64,000 bases of DNA from Mugil cephalus (GCF_022458985.1 NC_061771.1:14609001-14673000), one strand, 5' to 3'; counted from the first letter of the stretch, positions 34,601 to 47,920 are shown. Numbers and translations are program-made. Notes: generated by a model not told the origin, from the letters alone.

Positions 34601-37600
34601 GGTCAAATCCCAGTGTAAAGGGTGTCCATCAGTGAGTACCTCTTCAGTTACACACATTGGCCACCAGAGTATTAAAAGGGTCCGAGTTGAGCCGTACAAG
34701 TCATTATTGCAGAACGGTTCTAAATGCTTCATTGGTAACGGATACTGTATATTTTTGTAAAAGTAATTACCGACTGAAGATGATCTGTCCCCTCTAATAC
34801 CCCATGTTCTTCCTCTTAGCTTTTCGAACATTGGCAGGCTCAACAGAAGCAGCTGGAGCCAGAGAGCCTGTCCAAAGCCACGGCTCCTCGCAGCTTCCTG
34901 GCCCTCATCCAGAGCATTAGGAAAGCTTCCAAGGACGAGATCCTCAAAGTGCTGAAAAGTGCCAGCAAGACATCTCTGTAAACGAGCTCCTCCTACTTTC
35001 CCACTGACACCTCGCTGTTTGATTGAGTTATTTTTACCTTCCAGACTGCTTGTGGCGGCTTCATCCTGTTATCACAACCTCCTCTGTTTTCCTTCCTCCT
35101 GCTGGTGACAGACCCCAGGTGGTGGATGCTGTGACCTCCTCCCAGACTCCTGCGTCTCTGGATGCCATGCTTGAGTTCCTCAACTTCACCGACGCCAAAG
35201 GTTCGGTTCTGCAGGAGAGGTTTCTCTACGCATGCGGCTTTGCTTCACATCCCAACGAGAAAATGCTGCAGGCTCTGCTGGTGAGTACCACGTTAAAGAA
35301 CAGTGAGCGCTTTGTGCTCATTGTGTGCTATCAGTTAATGTTCCTCGTAATGACAAATGTTTTCTCCTCAGGACATTTCTAAAGGAAAGATCGGCAGCAG
35401 CGAAATCAAAGAATCTGTGGTGATCATCATGGGGGCCCTGGTCCAAAAGCTGTGCAAGAGTGGAGGGTGCGAATTACCGGTGAGCTGCCAGGAAAATCAG
35501 ACATTACATTAAATAAAATTTGGTGTTTTACCCCTTAAAGAAGCATAAAGCAGGTGATGGAGCAGATAGTGTTGGGCTGACTGATGATCATGTGTTGTAT
35601 GTTTGCATCACAGACAGTAGCCCAGGTGAAGAAGATGATTTTAGACGGTCCCGAATCCACAAAGGTTGAGTCCGAGGTTCAGATGTACCTGCTGGCTCTT
35701 AAGAACTCTCTGCTCCCCGAGGCCATTCCCATATTTATCAAATATGCAGAGTCAGAGGTTGGCGCTTACAGCACCATCGCCCTTACCGCCCTGCAGAAAT
35801 ATGATGTCAGGCTCATGACCACTGAGGTATGCAGCAGCTTATACACACATACATACCAGCTTGTGCGTATTACCGTTACAGGGTCTGACAGCAAACATAT
35901 TCCTGTCATTTAATTTCTTCAGGTTAAACGGACGGTGAACAGGGTTTACCACCAGAATCACAGAATCTACGAGAAAAACGTGAGAGCCGCCGCCGCAGAC
36001 GTCATCCTCAGCAGCGATCCCTCGTACATGGAGGTCAAGAATCTGCTTCTGTCCATCGGAAACCTGCCCCATGAAATGAACAAGTACATGGTGTCTAAGA
36101 TCCAGGACATCCTCCGCTTTGAGATGCCTGCCAGGTGGGTTTAGACAGAAAATGACGTTGAATAAACACGACTGAACATAAAGGGGACTTACAGTTATGC
36201 AGCTGACGCGTAAAATCTCACAAACAAATCTGTATCTTTCAGCAAAGTGATTCGCAAAGCAATGAAGGACATGATCGCTCATAACTATGACCGTTTTGCA
36301 AAGTTTGGATCGTCGTCTGCTTTCTCAGGGTTCATGGCACGTAAGTAAAAAAAATTCCTCACAAAGATTCATTAGAAATTGTGAAAATATTTATGCCTTG
36401 AGATAAAATGTGCAAAATATATATGATATTTACATGGATGCTAACTGAGAACCTTTAATGTTTTCCCTCCATACAGAAGCTGCTGATGTGACTTCCACAT
36501 ACAACTTGGACATCCTGTATTCAGGGTCGGGGGTCCTGAGGCGAAGCAACTTGAATATTTATGGTGCTACTAATGGAGCAACGCTACATGGGCTGCAGGT
36601 AAACACAATGTATAATCAGTGAGAGTGGAGTTACATAAAACGGAGTTGTATTAAATATCTGTTTGGATGTTCCTCTTGTCGTCAAGGTGGCAATCGAGGC
36701 CCAGGGTCTGGAGACACTGATTGCTGCCACTCCTGATGAGGGGGAAGAAGACCTGGAGTCATTTTCTGGGATGTCAGCTCTGCTGTTTGATGTCCAGCTG
36801 CGGCCTGTCACGTTCTTCAAGGGTTACAGCGACCTCATGTCCAAAATGTTCTCCATGACCGGAGACCCCATCAATGTCGTGAAGGGTCTAATCCTGCTGT
36901 CTGATCACTCCGAGGTATTAAAATCACACCAGACACCAGTCGGTTGCTCCCAGACGTATGAATTTCCCTTTCATAGCGGTGATAGATTAGCAGCTTGTTG
37001 TCCGCTTCAGTTCAGACAAGGTCACCTCAGGGGAAAACAAGTGTTGATCTGGGGGAGACACCCCCACCCCATAGCAATGACTCTCCCTTGATCCCCAGCA
37101 GGATGGAGCCTGGTTTAGGAACAACTGAAAAAACATTAAAAAAAAAAAAAAGAAACAGTACGAGGTGTTGACCTGGCCAAATTCACTAAATCCAAAACTG
37201 ATCAAGTATCTGTGAACATCTACTGAGGCCCCTCCCCTCAACCCATAGGACCCAAAGGCCCCCACTAACTACATCTTGTTGCCAGACACCACAGGACACC
37301 CTCAGAAGGACTATGTCCACTCTCTGATGAGTCACAACTGTTTAAGAGGGAGACCTACACAATATTAGGAAAGTGGTCGTAATATTACGCCGGAGTTTTA
37401 AATAAACAACATGTACATACAAGTTTACATTCATTAGCAAAGCAGAAGCAGTGTTGTTGTTGCTTCATCAGAGTGCCACGTGGATGTGTGCGGTGTGTAG
37501 ACTTTGACACTGGGTCATAAATGTGAACTCGAAGTATTAAGACGTACTTGAATCAGAGCGGGGTTAATGAAACATTTACTGTCGGGGAATCAGGGATCAG

Positions 37601-40539
37601 GAAAAGCTGGCGTGAGTCACGGTGGGCAGCACATGTCCTCTAAACTTGGTGAGAAGCAAACACAGACAGAGATAGTCAGTGATCACATGTAATTGCTTCA
37701 GATGTTGAGTAAACTGATGGACGCAGTGTGTGCAGTGTCTAAATGTGTGTGGCTGAGACAAGGATGTGGTATTCCTGACCTCTTGTGCCTAACAGTAAAG
37801 CTTTTTAGGCTAACCTTTCTAACTTTGCTAAAGGATGGGATCCGTCTTCCTGTTTGTTACAAATAGAAATATTAATTTTGATTTTCCTAAAAAGAAATAC
37901 TGTAAAACAACTGGGTGCTGTATTTAAAATAAACCAAATTGTCAGTTGAGGGGTTTTATTTTGTGGTATTTGGTTCATACACCAGCTTTTACAATTAACA
38001 TGACTCTTGAGTTTCAGGGTGAAAACACAAAAGCAATCTTCCACTGTGTGATTTCTTCTCATGTGCAGGTCATCCAGCTGCAGTCTGGTCTGAAGGCAAA
38101 CGCTGAGTTTCAAGGAGGACTGGCCATTGACATTTCCGGGGGCATGGAGATCAGTCTGTGGTACAGGGAGTCCAAGACCAGTGTCAACAGCAGGTACTGT
38201 CCAATGAACGACTGTCTTTCATGGAGTCTAACGAGGGCATCTTCAAACCCTTTACATAACGTCATGTGCTATTTATATGGGTCACAGCCTAAAGTGCATC
38301 AGTGGAACATGATAAATTATCTCATTGAGTTTGCGAGGCACTGTAGGTACAGTATGATGAAATATAGTACACTTGCAGGTCAAAGGCCATTTTGATAGAC
38401 ATACAGATCTTAGAAAACAATTCGAAGGCCTCAGAGGAAAAACATTTTAGACGCCCGAGCCGTGTCACTCAAGTGGAAATAGATTCTTGTTGACGCTGGA
38501 TCTATGTGAACTTTAGAGGGTCTATAAGTGTTGCCTGATTCATTTGTTCCACCAGCGCTTTGGCCCCGCTCCAGTATTGTGCTTCATTTCTCTGCTCGTG
38601 TGGCTATGACGTTAGTCCTGTCTGGTTCCCTATTTAAATAGATTACAGTCGAAGCATAACAGTAGCGGCTGAAAATGGAGCTCATCATCACTCTGGTATC
38701 GGTTAGCTCTCGGCATCTGGTGATGAAACAGGCTTTAAGCAGTAGTGCCGCAGGTTTGTGATGATCAAGTTTGTTTCTCTTGTTGCGAGACGGGACCGTG
38801 TGTCACACATCACAATATGCTGTGTGATAACATTAAAAATACTTATTTTTTTAAAAAAAAAGGCGGGGATTATACAGTAGTCTGAGGTATTGAAACGGGA
38901 GGAGCTGTCTCGGACTGAGGGGGCACGTCTTGGATTTGGACTTGAGGATTGTTTGTGTGTTTGGGAATGGCAGAGGCAGGTGAATGGATCAGCATAGTTG
39001 TACCTCTTCCACTCTGATAATAGTCTGGCAGCTATCTATAGACGCAGAACAAACCACACTGGCATCTTTGCCAAGGCATGTCTCTGTGGGCAGACTATAG
39101 AGTGGGTTGTGCGCTCAACTCGAACTACACTTACTACACAAGCTTCGAAGCACTGATACAAACTGTATCGGCCAAACACGGACCACGTGGCACAGTAGTT
39201 ACACCAAGATTTTACTGATTGGCTGCTATTTAACTCATTTATGAGAGTTTAAAACATAGGTTTTCAACAGGAAGTACTCCAGGGTCGGTCGCACAATCTT
39301 TCATTGACTAGATATTTTTATTTATATCTTTTTTTAATTTGCCTTAATTTGCTTTAAACACACATTAACACGAATCCAACATATTTTAGTAAAGGGATAC
39401 GGGAGAGCTTAATATTGACTGCAAAATGTTAATAATAATAATTTATAAATAGCACTAGGCCAAGCTTAATATTAGGTAGGGGGTCCCTACATAATGTCTC
39501 CATCAGTCTGAGGGTCCTTGGCCTGAAAAACGTTGAAGACCCCTGGTTTAAAACATTTCATATTGACTTACCTACACCACTGTACCAGATAGAATAATAT
39601 CATCAACTCTGGCCTGATGAAGCAAATGTGAATGTGTCTTAGATCAGTTCAGTGCAAGTTAAACAGTTTCAAAGTTTTAAATTAGCCGAACCATCTCCAG
39701 GCTACTTGAGATGTGTTCCCATGGCAACAATAAGCTTAGCGACCAATTGCAGCTACGGAAACATGCAAAAAGTGGTTCATAATTCCTAGTCTGCAAGCAT
39801 TTGTGTTAAGTTACGACGAGAGAAGGGAAGACCCGTCTAAAGATGTCTGTAACTTGTCTGTAGCAGCTTCGTGGTTTATTTATTTTGAGGACGTTATAAC
39901 GAGTTAGCAGAGGCAGTGACACATTTAACGTCCACATCTCAGCTCGGGTCGTTATTATGTAGCTGGATATTTTTGTATTGTCACACTCAACTTCAAGAAC
40001 TTTTTTTTATTTTTTTTCATGCACATCATGCAAATTATTAGTCACACTTTCAGTAGTCGAGAACGATAGAGCTCTGCCTGTTAAACAGCTTGGTTTACAT
40101 TTGGTTTCTGTTTGTTTTCAGGGGAGCGTTAGCATTCACTGGCAACGTCACTGTGGACATGGACTTTCTGAGGGCGGGCGTGGAGGTCAGCTTTGAAACC
40201 GAGGCATCGCTGGACTTCATCACCACCGTCCAGTTCTCAGAATACCCCTTCTTGATCTGCATTCAGATGGACAAGAGCACCTTCCCAGTCAGGTACCGTT
40301 CAACCCGCTCAGTGCGTACCTTTGTCCCACTGCATCAGCTTTTCTTACCGCAAAGCCTCACTTTCTCTGTCTGATTTTCTTCTTCCTTCAGGGATTACAT
40401 GAACAAGTACGAGAGCCTGCCGTCAGGGAAGAGCGTCGTGTCGCGCAAGAGCAGAAAGCTGGTCATCCCTGGCTCTGAATTCCCTCTTCACCAGGAGAAC
40501 TCAAACATGTGCAAGAGAGTTTTCGGCTCCAGCTGGTAG
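29784..40539 (+). CDS. mttp: microsomal triglyceride transfer protein large subunit
   Basis: ER-lumen lipid transfer protein that pairs with protein disulfide isomerase and loads lipid onto apolipoprotein B. Eighteen coding exons: 29784-29844, 30879-31066, 31145-31288, 33844-33951, 34040-34156, 34252-34391, 34481-34631, 34820-34977, 35112-35280, 35372-35479, 35614-35826, 35923-36134, 36243-36340, 36477-36598, 36687-36914, 38069-38193, 40122-40292, 40392-40539 (TAG). Summed length 2661 bases, 886 residues (human 894). All borders are GT/AG and phases agree. Exon 1 encodes a signal peptide ([17 protein letters not shown]). The large lipid transfer (vitellogenin-type) domain follows, with highly conserved blocks such as [40 protein letters not shown] and [11 protein letters not shown]. 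The end is CKRVFGSSW, shorter than the human tail. No frame breaks. The start ATG is the only one before the signal peptide. Confidence 0.97.
31582..31630. repeat. GT dinucleotide microsatellite
   Basis: About 24 uninterrupted GT units in mttp intron 3; likely polymorphic. Confidence 0.95.
31986..32890 (-). mobile_element. hAT-type DNA transposon, internally deleted
   Basis: Ends CAGGGGTTCTCAAA (31986) and the inverse of CAACAGTTCTCAAA (32890) pair at 11 of 14 positions. They are flanked by TATTAGAT and TATTGGAC, an aged 8-base target duplication (6 of 8). Sub-terminal GGGGCCC and GGACCCC words are typical of this group. 905 bp, inserted in mttp intron 3, with a transposase N-terminal remnant on the minus strand. 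Confidence 0.85.
32299..32682 (-). pseudogene. BED-finger hAT transposase N-terminal remnant
   Basis: The minus-strand open frame of 127 codons contains [18 protein letters not shown], then [17 protein letters not shown], resembling the N-terminal BED zinc finger of ZBED5/SCAND3-like hAT proteins. The CxxC pair is kept, but the expected RHLETKH histidines read QDLITKC, so the finger is damaged. The frame then stops and the catalytic part is absent. It is a decayed fragment inside the 31986-32890 element, not a gene. Confidence 0.75.
37163..37392 (+). mobile_element. Tc1-like transposase 3' remnant, copy 3
   Basis: Same family as 12901-13104. It begins GTGTTGACCTGGCC-AAATTC, has the shared block AGGCCCCTCCCCTCAACCC and ends with the worn tail GTGGTCGTAATATTACGCC. 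It lies in mttp intron 15. The subfamily-specific CAGACACCACAGGACACCC is shared with copies 1 and 2. Confidence 0.7.
39255..39545. mobile_element. hAT miniature element with perfect target duplication
   Basis: 291 bp between two identical 8-base copies of GTTTAAAA (39247-39254 and 39546-39553). Ends CATAGGTTTTCAAC and the inverse of CAGGGGTCTTCAAC agree at 11 of 14 positions; the right end has the hAT-like GACCCCTG terminus. No coding capacity. Located in mttp intron 16. Confidence 0.85.
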
Positions 40540-41279
40540 AGATGAGGCCGTGAACTGCCTGTAGGTTTTGTAATATATTCAGGGACAGCTATCGCACCTT
40601 GACTGCGACGGAGCAGGTAAAAGACTAAAGGAGGAAAAACGTGAATGTTTTTTGTTTTTGTTTTTTTTGAACAACACATGCAATGTTTACATTCTTGTGA
40701 GTATTTAAGTAATTTTAATTCAACGTTTTGTTTCAAATCAGGAATTCTTGCGTTGTCTTTTTATGGATTTCTTTGAAAATGTATTTATGATGGGCACATA
40801 TGTTTTATTTGAAGTGTAATACTCAGCATGGATAGAGCCACTGTAATTTACCCCGACACAGTGAAGAGGAACATGTCTGAACATCCCTCTGGAAACACCA
40901 GATGAAGTGAATAGAAATGCTCCTTTCTGTCAGCTTTCCCTTGTTGGATAATTATGTTCATATGGACGACCAATTTATTGCTATATGTCACTTTATCACT
41001 GTTGAAACACTTACGAACCAGGGTATTGTCATCAATTAATAACATTTTTTTATAATCTCGTTGGCGATTTTGGGGAGAATTGTTCCTGCGATAAGATGAA
41101 AGCTCTGTGTGTTGTCTTTACTTTGTGCGTACAAGATTTGAGATGAAGATCTAATCTAAAAAAAAAAACTTAATTTTTTTTTTTTTTTGTACCTGGATGT
41201 AATTGCTGTGCGTCTGAAAATGTTTCACAGAACTCCTGTTTCCATATTTAGGAATCTTTTAGATCTGTAATTGGCTGAC

Positions 41280-41285
41280 AATAAA
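41280..41285 (+). terminator. mttp: mttp polyadenylation signal
   Basis: AATAAA 740 bases after the stop, followed by a T-rich element (TTTTTTTATTGTTCG). The 3' UTR is therefore inferred as 40540 to about 41305. Confidence 0.7.
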
Positions 41286-41305
41286 TGTGCACTGGAGACT
41301 TTTTT

Positions 41306-44300
41306 TATTGTTCGTTTTCTTTAGTTTATGGATTTCGAATCAGACAAACAGGTGTACAAAATGCTCACCAGGGCTGGATTAACGCTCTGGACAGAGACGG
41401 GCTGATGATGTTGGCAGAGGGTCTGAAGGAAACCTCAAAAGACCTTTTGGGAGGACCATAAAAATACTAGATGGTCTAAGAGACGAGGAAAAGTAATAGT
41501 TCATCAGGTGACAGGTTGTTCTATTTGTTATCAAGAACTTTGCACAAAAACTGGTTCAGAACCTAAAATATGGGTTCTCAGCGAGAACCATACGCCAGTT
41601 GTTTTCAAGAATGGAAGATGACTGTGTGACCTGGTTGTATAAAGAAACTGAGCGTCTAATCTCAATATGGTCAAGAACGTGGATGAGGAACCTCCAAAGG
41701 AAGTGTCAAACCTGGATTTAGCTGAAGCTTTAATGTTGTTTTGCTCCAGGGTGGTTAATTAATTCCCCAGTAGAAATGATTAATCCTCAGTGATGCTGAC
41801 ATCAGAACTCTCTGGAGGCCGTACCATGTGCTTGTTGTTGAGTTTGAGATCAATCAGTAGCTATTCATATCTAGTCATATTCCTTTTTTTGTCTTTTTTT
41901 TTTATCTAACACAGTCACTCAAATGATAACAACCACTTATGTAAAATGTTAGTTTGACTGTTAAAGTAATTATCAGGTAAATACATCTTTTCTGCTTTTA
42001 TATCGACTGCTCTTTACTTTATCCACTAAATTATAGTAGCATGCTGTCCCAGGTCCCCTGCCCTTCAGCCAGCTGATTAAAAACACTTTTTGACTTTGTG
42101 CACTTTCCATGTTAGCATTTTAAAACTTGACATTATATTTATTTACATGTGATAGGAGAAGCAATGCAGCTACAGTGCAGGTCCCTTTTTAGCCCCCTCA
42201 GTTCCCCTGTACATCTACTATTAGGTTAATATAGCCGGACCTCTATGTAATTGTGTGCCGACTCAGACCAAAGACTTGACATCTTGCTAAATAATCAGAT
42301 ATTTGTTTGTTGTTTATGACCAAGTATGGATGAAAACTAACCTAAAACATAAGGTGATAAAAAGCAGAGTCGATGTGAAGCTAGCTAAAAGTATTCATGT
42401 GCCTTTGAAAGTGCTCAAGGAGCTGCTAGCATGGCTGCTTGTGGTTTTCTTTATGGTGATCTCGTTGTGTAACTCTTTTCTGCTGATTCCAAGCTGTGAC
42501 TCCATCTTCAAATTTATCATAAAAAATAAATTTATTTGTACATATTTCCTTTCTCCTCCAGACTGTGTCCACACTTGCATGCTTTTATTTTTTTGTTAGC
42601 AGCTCTATTTTAAGTTTAACCCGTGATCCTCATTTTCCCTGATAGCTTGCCTACATTGACAAAATGTAACTTATGGGTTCATATGAAATCTACACTTAGT
42701 GATCCAGGTGAGGCAATAAATCTTGACTTTTCCTGTGTCACAACTGTGACATCAGAGCCCCTACTGGCATCCAAACACAACAACTGGGCCTTAATGTAGA
42801 TTCTTTAGAAACTACCGAGAGCAGCTGGGGGCAAACCAGTGTCTGCCAGTCTCACTGCATCCACGGCAACCAAGTAAACACAGCAGCAAACTGTCAGGTT
42901 AAACTTAAGCCTCGCCGGGTGATGTTTCAGTGTCACCAGAAAGCCAACCTTGCACGCTGGCGGATGCCAAATGTGTACTTCTGCATGGCGTAAATCTGTT
43001 CGATTGCCTTTCACACATGGCATTCTTTGCGTAGGTTTTATATCTGGAACTAGATGAAGCCGCGATGATCAGATCAGGGAAACAGAAGGAAATAAGACGC
43101 AAATATAGTCAAAACGGTATAAAATAAATTAATAAAAAATAGTCAAGTAAACGTGGTCTTTGGAACAGTAACTATTTACTCTCTGTCATCATTTTATAAT
43201 TTAAATCTATATAACTTTAATGCAACTATAATGCGCTCCAAATGACATTAAATACAGTTCAAATAAGTTTTATTAAAAAAAAACTCTAATTATTCTATTA
43301 TAAATAAAAACACTTGTTAGGTAACTTGAAACTTAGTAAAACACTTTCTACTCTGCACCAGGAACTGGATGGATGGACACGACATTCTATAATATTTTTC
43401 ACAATTTCTGTTTCTCTTAATTATTATCTTACTATAATTAAATATTATTTTTAAGGACAGCAGCTAAACACATTTAATTTAAACACAAGTGGGTCTTAAG
43501 CCGATTCAAACAACAGAAACATGTTCAGTAGCTTGTACTTTGGATTTATTGCGAACACATGTAGGCTTGTCAGTCTACATTACACTCATTCATCATTCCT
43601 TATATTCCTCACTTTCAGACGTGTAAGTGCGAACACAGCACTCACTTCTCCTTTCAAGGTGTCTCTCTGCCGTCATCCCGACCTTTGCCTCTTTGTGGTC
43701 AGACACGGTTGACATCATGCATACAACAAACTGTACACAATGGCCACTTTACCCAAAACATTCTGTAATCACTTATCTCAAACCGTCACGCTTTTTACCT
43801 CGCTTTATCTTTCTTACAAAAAATCAATCAGTTGACGCAGTCAGTTTCACATAGTTCACCTCAAAACTCAGTAGATTTTAAAAGGACATTATAGAAAATG
43901 TTTTGAACAAATCACTTTTTACAGTGCAACTTTGGGCAAAATTAATCAGAAACAATCTTTTTATTATTATTATTATCGTTATTATTATGCAAGGTGCTCC
44001 TACGACACCAGCATTCACATCCATTCATTGCTGTCATCACTGGTGACGAAATCCAAGTGCATTAAGTAAATCATTATTCACAGATAAAGGTCATATAAGA
44101 TGCTAATGTAATGCTTCTGAGAATCATTTTTTAAAAATGTTTTATTGTTACAGCTGTTTTACTGGAGCGTACACATAATATATTTATTATTTATCTAAAC
44201 TTTGCAAGGTTTCAAAATGGTGTCATCTAAACAGGAGAGAAATACATGTTTTATCATCTTCCACCTTTGGTAGATTTATTGTTATTCATTTATTAACATG

Positions 44301-45690
44301 TCTTTCAAAAGTTATTTCTATGCGACAGATATATATGTATTTTTTTGCACTGCTGTCACCTTCCTCGGGGGTAAATTTGGTTTGAATAATAAAAAAAATC
44401 ATCATTAAGAACATTTTTATGTATTAAAATTACATATTTAAGGCACATTTCACCTCAAAATTGCATTAAATGTTGCAATATCAAATTGCTCTAAAGAGCA
44501 AACCATTTCCTAAAGTCAACAAATCCTCAAAATCACTGCATCAATTCATATCACTTATAATGAAATCAACTCATTGGGAAATTTATATGAAGTGTGTTTG
44601 TCCCAGAGGCACACAACATGTATTTTACATTAAGGTACATAGACTGACCTGCAGCTCCAAATACCTTTAATTTTTTTTTTTTGGTTTGTTTGTTTTAGTT
44701 TTGAAACATGTTAAAAGTATCAATCTACAATTTGTATTATTTCTACATGGATGCTGGTATTACTAGTCAAGTCAAGCACAGTGATGAATGGAGCCCCAGT
44801 GCATGTCCAAACAGAAACAGGACAGAAACCTCAATAATCTTAACGTACAGATATTATAAATAGATGAACTCTAATCTGGATGAAAACAGGTACACTGTGC
44901 TGTGTAACAACAATTAGAACTGAACATTCAAATAAGAGAAAATGACATTGCTGTGTGTAAAAAAAAAAAATAAATAAAAATGCACCAAATACATGCACAC
45001 CGTGCGCCTGTGTGCTCCTGTCTGCAGCCAAGTAACTCAACTCCTCGTTGTACTCACAGAATGCTCAAATGCCACACATAACTCACTGCCACAACCACGG
45101 ACACATTCAGGCATGCGCACATCCACTCCCATCTCATTACACAAAAGTGTAAACTGAACCAACACAAATAGAGGAAGTTGTCCTCTAAATATCTCAGCTG
45201 GCTCCGACTCATTAGGCCCAACTCTACTTACTGAACTAAGTACAATGTTGGACCAGAGTCCCAGCCAGGTTTCACCTGAGCAACACACATAGTGTGTTTC
45301 TCTCCTTTTCTCATTTTAACAAACACTGCGGATGCTTTTAACACATAAATACACACTTCATACAGCCTCAGAGTTGTGCAGGTATTAGCAGCATTTTGTG
45401 AGTCCTGACGCAGAGGTCGGTCGCACAACAAAACAAATATAACACGAACCACTGACAGCTAACCAACACTACGAATGTTACTATGACTACAGAAAGCTGG
45501 TTGCACTGAGTAGTATTATGGCATACAGCAACGTCAGATATATATTATTTGAATATGTGGGACACCTTTAAAAGATATTAATTTGAAATGAGTACTGATT
45601 TTAGTTCAGTGCAGACAAATGGTCCCTGTTCTCAGAAAACTGTGTTCAAACAAGACTATGTAACTTTCTCTACTCGTCAGCCACTGTGGC
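41306..45690. other. intergenic, mttp side
   Basis: AT-rich sequence with short open frames that match nothing recognisable. A simple TTA/TTATTA run lies at 43960-43988. No exon, RNA gene or clear transposon was recognised. Confidence 0.6.
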
Positions 45691-45860
45691 GCCAAGACAT
45701 TCATTCATTCAGTCATTCATTCATATATTTTCTATAAGCGCTTGTCCTCCTGAGGGGGTCATGGGGGGCTGGAGACTATCCCAGCTGTCACTGGGCGAGA
45801 GGCGGGGTAAATCCTACATCCGGGCTAACACACAGAGAGACAGACAAACGCACAAAAACC
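45691..45860 (+). repeat. dispersed teleost repeat fragment
   Basis: Starts with ATTCATTC units, then TATAAGCGCTTGTCCTCC, GGCTGGAGACTATCCCAGC, TGGGCGAGAGGCGGGGTA and AACACACAGAGAGACAGAC. This word order belongs to a very common fish interspersed repeat, usually linked to LINE tails. The exact family is not assigned. Confidence 0.6.
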
Positions 45861-45899
45861 CACGCAGACATGTATGTACTGGTACCAGGTGTTCATTGG

Positions 45900-46390
45900 C
45901 TTCGTGGGCCAAAGGTCGGCTTCTCTACTTTTTGCAGATGATGTTGTCCTTTTGTCTCCACCACATAGATGCCCTCCAGGGTAGCAAGGGTAGCATGCCC
46001 TGCCCAGATCATGGGAGAGAATCTACTTCAGGTGGAGAGAACCGACCGTACAGTAGCAGTGAAGGTAAGGAGAGACTTTAATTACTGTCAACATCCCAAC
46101 GCTCACTTATGGTCATGAACTCTGGGTGATGACAGTAAGAACAAGATGAGGGATACAACTAAATTAAATGTTTTCTCTGCTGGGCGGCGGCCATAACTCT
46201 CCTGGATTTTTTATCTTCCCTCTGGCCTCGGAGCAGATGTAGATTACCCAGGACAAGCAGGAGGAAGCTGCAGGAACCTGAGATAGGCGCGTTTCACTGC
46301 ATTCCCTATAGCTGCCGCGAATGTGATTGGCTTAAGAAGATGACGATGATAATGTAGCTTAGGAATCTATGGTATCTTGTTAATAATTTT
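45900..46390 (+). mobile_element. RTE-like LINE reverse transcriptase fragment, sense
   Basis: In one frame, 45925-45963 reads LLFADDVVLLSPP, the reverse transcriptase catalytic FADD box. 160 bases on, in the same frame, comes NIPTLTYGHELWVMTVRTR (46087 onward), a segment typical of the region after the RT in fish RTE/Rex3-like LINEs. Stops separate the two, so it is dead. The end carries a GATGACGATGATAATG tail-like stretch. Confidence 0.7.
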
Positions 46391-46394
46391 ACAG

Positions 46395-46910
46395 ACATCC
46401 ATCCATTTTCCAATGCTGATTTGACTGGAAGCAAGCCAAGAAAGGCAGATCATGTGTCTTTCTCGTCAGCCACATCCTCTATTTTTCCTGGAGGATTCCC
46501 AGGCCGGATAGGGTATGTAATCCCTCTGGGGTATTCTGGGTCTGCCCTGTGATCTTGTCCCAATTGGATGCGTCTGGAATATCTTCAGAGAAATCAGATG
46601 TCCAGCTAAACTCAGCTGACTCTTTTCAACATGAAAGGGCAGCAGTTCTCATCCAAGTTCCTTTTACGCGTCTCAACTCATCACCCTGTCTTTGCATCAC
46701 CGTGGAGGAAACTTATTTCGGCGTCTGCCGTACCCAGTACCCTTTCAGTACCTAAAGCCAATGATGGAAACTAGACTGACTGGCGAGTCAAGAGGTTCGA
46801 TGTCAGGATGAACTTTCTTCACGTCTCAACAGTCCAGTATTGTGTCTGTATTACTGCTTGGCAGCTTCACGCTCCATTCTAACCTCATTCATGGACAAAC
46901 CACCACAAGT
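46395..46910 (-). mobile_element. RTE-like LINE 3' fragment, antisense
   Basis: Read on the minus strand: RMERE near 46880, FHVEKSQLSLAGHL, then GTRSQGRPRIPQRDYI, which corresponds to the C-terminal G-RP-GRPR-RWRDYI signature of fish LINEs. Many stops. It abuts the sense LINE at 45900-46390 tail to tail, so two insertions met here. Confidence 0.65.
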
Positions 46911-47589
46911 TACTTGATTCCTTTTGCTTAAAACTACAATGGAAAAACCTATAATGCCTCAGGCTCTCATCACTGCTCCTTCATACCTGACTACAAACCA
47001 TCTCAGTGTGGACAGTCTTGTAAGGACAGCGGGACCCTTTCACCCACAAAAAGTTGGTAATACTTTTCAAAAGTTACGTAGTGTTGCTCTAAATGACTGA
47101 TAACATTTAACTCATGTAGATAAAACGGTGGCTTAGCCAGTAATGACTAAAACTGTAAAAGTGTAACACAAAACCTGCCTTGTTTCCATTTGAACAGGCA
47201 CGATGCGGGGCGCAAACATCATTTAAACAGAGCTCAGAGTTCTAGACAGCAGCAGACTGGAAAGTATTACAAAGCCAGAACATCCAAGCCCGGGGAGCGA
47301 GGCTGGATGTATCAACTCTACAAAGTGCTGCAATGCATACACGATACAGTAATGTCTGCTGCGCGGACAAAACAACACAACAGAGTGGAGGCAGGAGATG
47401 AACGTTGTCCTGGGAGTAGAAGGCAGGGTCGGGTGACAGGGTGAATGGGGATTCCTCTGCAGAGATGCCTGGAAGTGACAAAGAAGACATAACACGGACG
47501 TTAAACTCTGGTGGCTGCACTGAAAACAAAGTGAGTTGTTGCTGTAAACCTTAAAAATGCATTGACTTGTTCCTGGTTCTTAACCAGCT

Positions 47590-47760
47590 GACCATGCTCC
47601 GCCAATCACCGCCAGGGGCACGCTACCCAATTTGTTTACATAGAAGTTATGGAGGTCGGCAGCGCTCTCCACCTCCTTCTCCCCGTTTAGGAATAAGCGG
47701 AGGGGGAGGGGGCTATAAAAAGTTGACCCCATCTGAGTCCCGCAGACTCGCTTCCAAGCT
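47590..47760 (+). promoter_or_regulatory. orphan TATA/CCAAT promoter-like block
   Basis: CCAAT at about 47601, then GC-rich sequence, AGGGGGAGGGGGC and TATAAAA at 47714-47720; a start site would fall near 47745 reading rightward. No coding exon is recognised after it. The first good-context ATG (47869) opens only 15 codons. It lies between convergent genes, so it could drive a non-coding RNA or be fortuitous. Confidence 0.35.
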
Positions 47761-47920
47761 GGAGCTGCAGCAGCATCTGATCTCTCCGAGCAGCTGTCCT
47801 CTCCCTGCATCAGCACAACAAATACTTTACATTGCCTGACCTTTTCCTCCTGCATCACTATCCCAGCCATGCCCCCTGCGTCCCCCCTCCCCAAACACCC
47901 CACCGCCACTAGCTAGCCAC

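Noticed and set aside
47869..47916. ATG in good context after the orphan TATA box
   Set aside because: Opens only 15 Pro-rich codons ending in the CA-rich region; insufficient to call a peptide.
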